This document shows positions 1-11,100 of a DNA stretch of 64,000 nt, one piece after another. The stretch lies in the NCBI RefSeq assembly GCF_905475395.1, contig NC_058337.1:84004368-84068367 (forward strand). The letters are read 5' to 3'. This stretch comes from Chrysoperla carnea. Taxonomy: Eukaryota; Arthropoda; Insecta; Neuroptera; Chrysopidae. The notes beneath the pieces are model-generated. The model was not told where the DNA came from and did not search any database. It worked only from the letters and a program-made list of their open reading frames with translations. The translations under genes and the position numbers were made by a program. Each line of letters opens with the position of its first letter. Position 1 is the first letter of the stretch.

Positions 1-102
1 TATCGTAAATTTTTGGTTCCTCCCAAATAATCTCTATTTCATCGTTATCAATAAGAAACGGTACAGGATCTATACAATTTTCTATAACTGGTGGCTCGAT
101 AT
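1..102 (-). pseudogene. Inverted extra copy of the HYR exon (cut by the window edge)
   Basis: Read on the minus strand from 102 to 1, this matches exon 3996-4097 of the plus-strand gene. It starts after a matching intron end (...TATTAG) and encodes DIEPPVIENCIDPVPFL and onward without a stop. Differences from the plus copy include V to I, K to E and D to E, plus one silent change. The splice acceptor is kept and more than 300 bp of upstream intron is also copied, so it is not a retrocopy. It could be an exon of a minus-strand paralogue beginning left of the window, a broken antisense duplicate, or an assembly error. The call as pseudogene is tentative. Confidence 0.5.
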
Positions 103-443
103 CTAATACAAAGAAACTAAGTTTTAAAAATAAAAAAGAACTGTTCCAAACTATATTACACTTGAAAAGGGACGGTAAAAAATTTTTCTGTAGTCTTATA
201 CCTAATCTTATTAAGTAAAGGAGATAATCTTTTAAAGTGAAGGAGGACAAGGATAATTGGATAAGTCGGCTTAAGAAAAATCCCATGCCAACGTTGAACA
301 GTTCAAAGTGTACAGCAGAGATTACCCGTAATTACAGCGAAAACTACAAAACTAAATTTTGATCCCTGATACTACTTTATATAATTTAAATTTTTTTTTG
401 TGAAAATGCGAGATTTGACTCCCAGGACCTTGCATAGAACGCT
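1..443. repeat. Left arm of a gene-internal inverted duplication
   Basis: Reverse complement of 3651-4097, at roughly 88-90% identity by eye, covering one HYR exon and its upstream intron. The match ends inward near 443/3651 and may continue left of the window. The spacer is 3.2 kb and contains five exons. Confidence 0.85.
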
Positions 444-696
444 TCGTATTAGCTTTATACAATTCATTTGGAACTTACTTGAACAAACATTCGAAAATCG
501 GTTTTATCGAGTACTATGAAGTACTCATTGCAGTTATAGCTGTGAGTAAAGTTCGATTTTAAATCCTTCATATATATGTCACATTAATATATTAAGATTA
601 GATACGAATGCGTATCTTTAATATCACAAGAAAATATTGTGTTTGATTGTTAAAATGTAATAAAATTTTGAGGATAAAAAATAAGTTTGATTTCAG

Positions 697-2108
697 GTAT
701 CCAGTGTCCAATTATACAAGCGCCAGAAAACGGATACTTTGTCAAACAATCAGATTGTAATAACATTGTGCATAACGCTTGTAATGTTCGATGTAAGATT
801 GGATATACTTTAGACGGACCCAAAACACGAATATGTCAAATAAATGGTACCTGGTCAGGACCAAAACAATTATGCAAAGGTTTGTGATTTAATAATAAAC
901 CACTTTTCCCTAATAATTCTCTTTTAAAATATTCCAACATCATTATATCAATTAAGACCCATAACGAATACACCTTCAATTTCATAACAAATAATATTTA
1001 TAGTATTCATAGGTGTTAAAAAAATTGTGCTAACATTATCGAGAAATATATCAAAATGTATTACCTATTGAGAAAGAAATACATGCAGTACGTAAATGGT
1101 GGAAACGCAATTAAATTTTGAAGTATACGAATTGTTAATATGCATTGCATACTTATCTGCGCTCCCGCCATATTTATTAAGTTGGGTTTTTTTAAGGCAC
1201 TTGATAGTACATCTTGAGTTTTCATCTGTTACTTTTTGCGTAGAAGTTAAAATTTTGGTAACCTTAAAGAGTTTGATGAGTATTTTGCTTATTGATGAGC
1301 AGGTATGAGTTTCTCCGCGTTTTGCGTTTTGTATGCTACCTGATTTACCCCTGATAATGATGGCTATGTCATCTGAATAATCTTTAACGCATCAATTAGT
1401 GAATGTATCTTTTAGTGAGCTTACTTCTACAGACCGCAGTAAAAGTTCCTTACGAAAAGTCTCTGTTGGCTTTTACAGTGATGTTTACAGAAAATATTTA
1501 ATCTTGCTTGAACTACCAAATTACTAATTGTTTTCAGTGAAAGCATGTTCATTACTGAAATCTCCTGAAAATGGTAGAATCACTTGTATCGATGAAGAGA
1601 ATAGAATTGTTGATCTGTCAAAAATAACCGATAATGTTTTGCCGATTGATACAATTTGCAGAATTCAATGTGACGAAGGTTTTTTTCCTGTTGGTCCAAA
1701 AGTAAGAAATTGTCTTCCAAATTTAAAATGGAGTGGGTCAGATACATATTGTAAGCGTAAGTATATCTACGCTACTTATTGTTTCTTCGGGCTTAGTCGT
1801 ATGTATTTATTTATTATTTTCTGCCTTTGATGTTTTTATGTTCCTTAATTCAAGCTTCTTTATATAGATATTTATCTGAAAATTATTCCATATACATTTT
1901 TGATTTATTTTAGCTGTTAAATGTTCTCGCTTACCGAAAATTCAATTCGGACATTATTCTCCTACTTCTTGCCACACAAAGAAATCCAATTATGAAACAA
2001 ATTGTACTATTATATGTAAGCATGGCTTCAAACTACAAGGACCAAGTTTTAAAATATGTACTGGAAAATACGGCCATTGGTCGAGCCGAATTACAAATGT
2101 TTGTCAAG
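697..2108 (+). CDS. SVEP1-like: Exons for sushi domains 1-3 (six-cysteine type)
   Basis: Three exons (697-879, 1538-1756, 1914-2108), each encoding exactly one sushi (CCP) module in a phase 1-1 exon, the usual arrangement for shuffled modules. Each has the signature of PENG or an equivalent near the N side, a Gly-[FY] after the central cysteine, and a G-x-W-S stretch before the last cysteine. Each module carries six cysteines instead of the standard four, as in selectin-type sushi domains that have a third disulfide. The phase of the first exon shows that at least one coding exon lies upstream, outside or before the window start. Confidence 0.85.
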
Positions 2109-5100
2109 GTAAATTATTATTTTTAGATTTTTTGGAATTTTGTTTTATTGATGCTTATTTTTTAGACATAACACCTCCAAATATAAAATGCCCAAAAGAT
2201 GTAAATGGAGTTACATTACCCGGGAAAAAATATGGGTTTGTTCATTGGAATACCGAGACAGATATTACAGGTGAATATTTGTGTATACAGAATACATTGA
2301 TAAACTCGGACGTGAGTTTCTTGCATTAAATATGGCTTAAATTTTTCCATTTTCGAGATATAGGGTGATAAATGTGTTGAAACAAATGATAATAGTCAAT
2401 TATTTGTATACCATGTATATGAAATATACCAAAGTATACTAAGTTTAGTTCCAAGTTTGTAACTATTAAAAATATTAATACGATGAACAAAATTTTGGTG
2501 TAGGTGTTCATAAAATCACCTAATTAGTCCATTTCCGGTTGTCTGTCTGTCCGTCTGTCATCACGATTACTCAACAACGAAAAGAGATATCAAGCGGAAA
2601 TTTTTATTGCGTGCTTAGAACGTAAAAAGTGAGATCAAGTTCGTAAATGAGCAACAGAGGATAATTGGGCCTTGGGTCCGTAGGACCTATCTTGTAAACC
2701 GTTAGAGATAGAACAAAAATTTAAATGTAAGAAATGTTCCTTATAAAAAAAATAAACCACTTTTGTTTGAAACATTTTTTTGTAAACATCACTGTCTACT
2801 GTGAGAGCGCAAATTATGTGCAAATTGTAAAGTATGTATTATATGGGAATATCAGTTATATATGTGTGAAATATATGTATAATGTATGTGTAATGTGACA
2901 GAGTAATCAACACCGTATACATGGTATTTCAACAATTAACTTAGTCAATTGTTTGTTTTCGCTTGTTTCTTACTAAAAATAACAAAAAAGGACATATGAA
3001 CATACGGTTAAGAGCTTTTAATTTTCGAGACATACGAACATAAAGTTTTCACATTTTTGTTTCCAAAATTTATGATTGAATTTCTCGAAAATGAAACGCC
3101 CTTGACCATATATTTCTGATGCAAGGAATTTACGCCCTAAGTTTGGCAATGTAATATTAAATTCCTGTATATTTATTCCATGATAGGAAAGTTATTCAAA
3201 TTTCGCTTTTATTTAAGATAATTCAAATTTAAATATTATATTTTGGACAAAACCAGTGATTAATGATATTGAAACTTTTAAATTTAAAATTGGAAAGACT
3301 GTCATTACATATCTTGCAATGGATGCGTTTAAAAATAAAGCAACTTGCAATTTTACTGTTGAAATTAAAGGTAAGTACAGGTTTTCTATATCCTCCGTTG
3401 AAGCAACCTTTCACCATGAGACATGGATATTAGATTCTATAAGTAGATGTAGCCACAAATCTTCAGGATCGTTAGGGGCAACACCGTAATATTGGAAGTA
3501 GTGACCCCTAAGTTATGAAAGCAAAATTCTGTATTTGTATGTGAAACAAGCTGTTAATGTGAGTGCGGCTCTTGTGGTTCACACTATCAGTTTTCCAGAT
3601 ATTAATTATTTTATTATAAGAAGGATGTTCTAGCTTAGAGGCTAAACAGGAGCGTTCTATGCAAGAGGTCTGCTGGGATTCAAAACTCACATTTTCACAA
3701 GTATTTTTTTTTTAATTACATAAATTAGTATCAGGGATCAAAATTTAGTCTTGTAGTTTTCGCTGTAATTACGGGTAATGCTATGCTGTACACTTTGAAC
3801 TGTTCAAAGTTGGCATGGGATTTTTCTTAAGCCGACTTATCTCATTATCTTTGTCCTCCTTCACTATATAAGATTATCTCCTTTACTTAATAAGATTGTA
3901 AGACTACAGAAAAAATTTTTATCGTCCCTTTTCAAGTGTAATATAATTTGGAACGGATCTTTGTTTATTTTTAAAACTTTGTTTGTTTATATTAGATATC
4001 GAGCCACCAGTTATAGAAAACTGTATAGATCCTGTACCGTTTCTTGTTGATAACGATAAAATAGATATTATTTGGGAGGAACCAAAAATTTACGATAATT
4101 CTCAACAAATAGTTAAGGTAAGTATTTTTATAAAACTATTGAAGAATAAGTTTTAATTCGGTGCTAAGTTAGACAGATTGTACCTACAATGATCAGAAAA
4201 AGATATCCTTCTTTCTAGTTCTTACTCTGTATCTTTAACTAATATCAACATATAGAGGATGCTTATTCTGACCGATTTTTAAGAAGGGCAGAAAAATATC
4301 CCTCCACGCTTTTGGTATACTTCCTTTAAGGCTTCTTTTCAATTTCCCACGTGATCAAAAAATTGCAATTGGATTTCAGGTTGAAAAAAATTTTACCGGA
4401 CAGTTTTCTTTTGGAGTGACCCCTGTGAAATATGTTGCAACTGATTTGGCAAACAACACAAACGAATGTGTATTAAATATAACAGTGGATAGTAAGTTAG
4501 AAATTTTTTCACATTGTGATATACAAATAAATTTATTCTGATGCAGAATCAACGTGTGAACCAATTTCCGATCCAGTTTATGGGAAGAGCATTTGCGATA
4601 ATGTTCCAGATGGTGTCCAATGTGTAATTACTTGTGAAGAGGGTTATGCGTATAATATTATTGATGATGACGATATCAATGTTAAATCGAATAGTAATAA
4701 CGATTCCGCAATTATTTTATGTAATAACACAAATCCAATTTGGTACTTAAATGAAATACCAGATTGTTCAGGTTTGTAAAAATTTTATTTAAAATCAATA
4801 TTGTGATTTGGACATTTATTTTTTTGTACATTAGGAGTTGTAGTAGGTTTAGCCAACAGCATTTGAGTTCTTAGTTGTGGCAATGTTAAGAAAGGAATCA
4901 AAGTCATAAATATAGTTAATAACTCCATCCTAAACCGAATCAGTTCATAAATGATATCGGTTACTTGTTATGCTGACCCATGCCGACTGTGTTACCTAAT
5001 GAAACCATCCATATAGATGTATACCTCTCTCTTCCATTCATTTGTCCAATTCTATCATTTTGGCATCTGTAGGCAATCTACCTTTCTATCTTCCATTCAT

Positions 5101-8100
5101 TTGTCCAATTCTATCATTTTGGCATCAGTTTGGCATGTATGTATTGCTAAAAAAGAATGAATAAAGACTGATTGTTCATTCGGAAAATCTCTGATATATA
5201 TATTTAAGGTAATCTAAGTAATGCTACTGAAGAGGGTTGCCAAAGCAATCGAAACCGGTCTAGCTAATTAATAATAATTTTATAAATCTAGCTAAATATT
5301 TTTATTGTGGGTCCTGAAGGGGATATATTTTAACAAAATGTATAAACTTTGTATACTTAGAAGACATTTTATGAGAGCACAATTCCAGCAGATAGTTATT
5401 TTGCAAATTGATACTCATCGAATTAAGATTTGTATTTGTATTTTCACAGTTACGGAAATTCCTAACGAAATACTCCAGCGTGGAACATTGGATTTCGATA
5501 TCGACGAGGATTGTAAGAATATTGACGATATTACTATGGTGAGTTAAAAAATTATTTTTATGATTCAGATTTTTTAACACCATATGTAAATGCACCGTTG
5601 CTCTAAAAAATACCTCCCTGGTGGAAAAAATATTTGAAGAAAGAATAAGACTTAATAAATCTTAAATCTTTGAAAAGTCGTAGGAACTCTGAAAAGGTCT
5701 CAGGTACTCTGAATAACTCAACGTTTTTGGTCTGTCTATTTCAGAGTTATCCAAACTTAAGACTTATTAAGAATTAGACTGTTCCAAAAACGTTGAGAAA
5801 TTCAGAGTTATTCAGAGTTCCTAAGACTTTTCACAGATTCTAAGACTTATAAAGAATTATTCATTCTTCAAATATTTTTTCTACCAGGGCTCTACTGGAT
5901 TTTATTATATGAGATATTAGAAACTAGATTCGAGGCTTATTTTTTACTAGATTTTATGTACTAGGTGTAAACACGCTTCTTTACAGGGGTAAGTTTTTAA
6001 TCTTCCTTAACACTTAAATAATTTTACTGTCCCGTAAAAGTTTTTAGTCAAACAAATTCTTTTGGATAAAAACTGCTCAGCCGTATTAAAATAATGTAAC
6101 CTTTTCCTACCTGTTAGGGATTGAAAAATTATGTGGAAACGCTAAGAAGATTAGGAGATTAAATAATTTCGGGTTATATTTTAGTCGTTTCAAAATGTAT
6201 TAATTTTCTGAGTTTCCATAATGTGCTTCGTTTCACTTGTTTTAGATAAAAAATGAAATTTTAAGTAATGTTAAAAACAACTTAAATACTATTTGCATAA
6301 ATGAAATTGAATGTTACCCCAAAGAATTTATTGTTAACTGCTCAGCGAATGATAACTATGCTCATGAACTTCCAACAAATTTAACAATTTTGCGGCGCAA
6401 ACGGGATAGCCAGAATATGAATAAACGTCGATCTCGTATTCAAATACAGTTTGTAATTAACGGTAAAATTAAAACCAAGAGTACGTCGAAAGTTAAACAT
6501 ATAACATTCAATAAATTCAATAAAATACAAGAACGTTTAAGTGATGTAGAAATTTTCATGAAAAATAATCAAACGCTATCGAATTCATTGTTAAATCAAA
6601 CTAAATATTATATTGATTTGAAATTGGATCGAGTTTTTGCAATATGTAATAATGGTTCTGTTAGTAGAAGAAATAAATGTGGTAAGTTAAAAACATCGCC
6701 AAAGTATGCACTTTATATTTTTTCAAGGTAAGTAGCAGATTTTATAAAAATTAGCTTAGATTTAATACAATGCTTGTGATTTTGTTTTTTGTCTTCTGGT
6801 TGTATCAGCTTACCGCCTTTTCCCTTTCTTATAAATTTCTTTGTTGTTCAGTCCTTAATATAGAGTGTTCGGTAATTTCATACAAATTATTGAAGAAGGT
6901 TTTACTAGTGCCTGTACTTGGAAATTATTTGGCCAATAAAGCGGAGAAAATTAACTTTTTCGCACTTTTTTTTATGCTAAAAATGGCTTGTTGCAATACA
7001 AAAGTTGTAATACATGTTTCAAATAATCCCACGATGGAAAATGTATAGCATTAAATACACACATGAAATAATCACACGGTGGAAAATGAATGTATAATAG
7101 CATTAAATCACACGAATTAATAAAACTTTTTTCATGTTCCTTTTTTTGAAGAAAATTACTCAAAAATAATTAATTTTAAATACGTTACTAGCTTTTCCCT
7201 ACTAAAAAAAAATTTATTTTCTAACTTTTTATAGATTTATAATTAATTATTGACAGCATTCAGCGTCAAGCTTTGATAATATGCCTTCAGGACATCAAAA
7301 ATATGTAAGAAAATTTTTGACGCAGTCATGAGAATCCATCGATCACGAAAAGTGCTTCCATTTAGATTAAAATACCTTGAAAGCACAGTTACTATTTTGC
7401 AATTTTTCGAATTGCAACATGCTTTATGTTCAGTTGTTTACTATTAATGTAATCCGACATTTGTTTCAGTAAAATGCCCAAAAGGAACTTTTCATAATAT
7501 AACAAGAGGGCTATGCCAAAGTTGCCCAATAGGATATTTTAACGATAAGTTAGGCCAGAATAAATGTGAAAAATGTCCACTTTTGACTTCAACCAGACGA
7601 ATTCGGTCAAAAGCGTTAAGGGACTGTAAAGGTAATTTTCGAAGTATTCGAAGAAATTTTTGTTAAAACTGTTTAACCCTTCAGAACGGTTGTGTAGAGA
7701 CATTCTCTGCCCTTTGTTTTAAAACGTTTTTTTTTCTTCAAAATTTCAAATGGAAATGACCACTTGTATTTTTTTTACTTGCACGCAATTGCATGCTTTA
7801 CAGGATAGTGAATACATTTTTTTTTTAAACTCAAAATATAAAAAAATTATTAACAGCAGTGAGAGTTTTTCTCAACACTTCAGTAAAGTCGGTAAAAAAA
7901 ACCGTAATTCGGATGGCTTTGTTATTCTTTGGCTATCTTCTCTAAATGTTATTATAGTGAAATAAATTTCAAAGTAATTTTTTTAATCCTCTTTAGATTG
8001 ACTTCGTAGATACATAAATACGTTGTAAACAAACTTTGAAATTTGGATCTTGGCGCTTGCGCCATTAGCGTGAGGTTTTCTCTCATTACAACAGTAATAA

Positions 8101-11100
8101 ATTGTTTTACGAAAGAGGAACCAGTCTGAAGGGTTAAATACTATCCGCAATTTTCCACAAACTTTAAAAAATTGACTAGAAATCTTCGTTAATATAACAA
8201 ATTAAATTTATTTAGGACAGTGTCCCCCGGGAACTTCTGCTCGCAAACGTAAATTGTTCAATGATAAAAAGATAAAAAATCCAGCCAATATAAACCATAT
8301 CAGTTTATTCCCGTTTTGTAATAAATGTGAAATTGGATTTTATCAACCAGAGTATGGAAAGACATATTGTGTACAATGCCCTCAAAATATGACCACTGAA
8401 GTGTATGGATCGCAGACCGTTGATGCTTGTTTTCAAAATATTACAAACTTTTGTCAAAATGAAAGCATTTGCAATTCTGGCATTTGTATTCTGGATGGAT
8501 CGAATTATTTTTGTAAATGTCCTGATAATTATTTTGGTTCACATTGTGAAATACCATTTAACAGTTGCACATCGAATCCATGTTTCAATAATGGAAAATG
8601 CATTTCCAATTTCGAATATGGAAATTATACATGTGATTGCGCGGAAGGTTATCAAGGAACGACTTGTGAAATGGAACATTGTGTGAAAAAATTTTGTAGG
8701 AATGGGGGTACTTGTATTCGAGAAGATTCACAAGAGTTTTGTATTTGTGATCAAAATTTTTATGGCGAATTTTGCGAGCGTATTGAAAATTATTGTTTAT
8801 ACAATTTTTGTGAAAATAATAGTACATGTGTGGAATCATATGACGATTACAAGTGTATTTGTAAAAATGGATTTCTTGGCAAACGTTGTCATATTCTACC
8901 ATGTGACTATTTACCCTGCTCAGAAAATGCCACTTGTATTAATCAAGATCATGGAAATATAACATCTAGAAACTCTTACAAGTAATTTAAATTAACAAAT
9001 AATTTAAGCTAATATTAGGTTGATATGAGTTGTTTTGTATAAAATCAGTGTCATCACACTAAATTTTATCACAATCGCAACACCCGTTTTAAAGTTATGG
9101 AAGAAAAACGATTTCAAAATTGCAACTTTAAAATGCCTTGAATAACAAATGATAGCTTTTTATATAAGAGATAGCTTACTGATTTAAAGTTTTGCTCTAT
9201 CTCTTATTAGTTTTGAACAAGTGTTAAGGTGATATTAATGTTTGAATCATTTTCCTTCTTCGAACCAAACAACATTTTACCTTAGTCATTTTTGGTCTCG
9301 GTATCTGATATCATAGGAGAATTTCTGATACTTTTTGGAAATTAATTTTTTTAATTTTAGGTGTGAATGTCCTTTGGGATTTGAAGGACCTAATTGTTTG
9401 GTAAAAATTGACTATTGTGCAAAATTTCCATGCTTAAATCATGGCATCTGCATAAATATGGAAAATAATTTTAAATGTGGTTGTATTGTACCCTTTACAG
9501 GAAAAATCTGTGAAACTAAACTAGATTCAAATTTTATGTTGTCATTTTCACAGTCTAGTATTACCGATTTTGTAAAACTACCTGGTCCATTGTTTAGTCT
9601 ATCTGAGGTACATTTTTGCTTTACTTTCTTCACATATGAGTTGTTTTAAAATAATTGTTTCTTTTAGATTTCAACCTGCTTATGGATTCAAACTTTTGAT
9701 ACGGACAATTATGGAACTATGATTTCATATGCAACTAAAGAATACGATAATGCATTTACAATAACAGATTATAATGGGTAAGTGCTGTGCATTAAAAATT
9801 AATTTTAGGTCGAAATACTACTCTGGAAAAAAGTAGGGGTAAGTTACATAATTCAATTTACTATTGAAATTGTACATTTTGTTAAAATATATGTCCTTCA
9901 GGGCTCACAATATAGTTATTTTGCTAGATTTATAAAATTATTATTAATTAGCTAGGCCGGTTTCGGTTGCTTTGGCAACCCTCTTCAGTAGCATAACTTA
10001 AAACCCTTAAAAATAAATTACCAAAATAAGATACAATGAAATAAAATAAAATAGATCTGCAACGCCCTAAAACAAATAATAAAATACTAAAATTACTGTT
10101 TTCACCTGAAACGCAATAAAATAAAAAGGTTTAATCCTAAGATCTAGGATTATCGTTGTGAATATTATTATACAAATTTAGAACTGGGAAAAATAATAGG
10201 TTCACATTACTTGAAAGAGATAAAGCAACATCTATATGATTGCATTTTTGCTATTCTAAACAAGTTGAAAAATCTATAATTTCACATTCGATACAGCCAT
10301 TTCGGAAGAAACAATATTAGGGAGACTTTCTAAAGAGGAATTTTTGTATTTTAGTATTGTGTTGTACATAAATAATGACTTTAAAGTAACGGACATATTT
10401 CTAAATGATGGTCGCTGGCATTTTCTTTGTATCACATGGTCATCGTTTCGTGGAGAATATTCAATTTATGTTGATGGAGAATTAAAAGAAAGCGGGCATA
10501 ATTTTGGAACAAAACAAAAAATTAATGGTAGAAAAATCATTTATGTTATATTATTAGGCTAATCATTTTAGACGAAAAAAGTGTAAAATGAGGAATTTTT
10601 TGTACCTCAACTTATTGGGCCAATTTTTAAATGTTCTGGAAGGTGCATAGAGCTTAATCTACATCTAACTTGGTGTCGCTAGAAAGTTTGGTCATTGATA
10701 TTGGACAAATTAGCCAATATTGGAGTCTATTTCTGGGTTGATTTATGAAGAATTTAAAACTTTGAAAATATTCAACAAAATAAGCCAAAAAGTATACTAG
10801 AAGGTTGTCGGTTTCACTGATCACGATCCCTAAGCCAGAATTCCAATATATTGCTCCTCCAGGGGTAATTCGCCCCCTACTGATCTAAAACAGCAAAATT
10901 ATGTAAATATTTGACAAAATAGACTAAAAAGGTATACTCGGGAGCTTTTACGTACGCTGATCACGATTCTGAGCAAGAATTTCAATCTGCATATCAGCAA
11001 TCTGGCTTTTGAATCGTGATCAACGACCTCAAAAACCCCCGAGTTTATCTTTTGGTCCATTTGTTGTATATTTACAAAAATATTCTTTTGAAATGTTAAA

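Noticed and set aside
8982..8985. A stop codon ending the EGF exon and so the gene
   Set aside because: The TAA overlaps a GT donor. Splicing to 9361 restores a complete EGF domain in frame, and the pentraxin domain follows.
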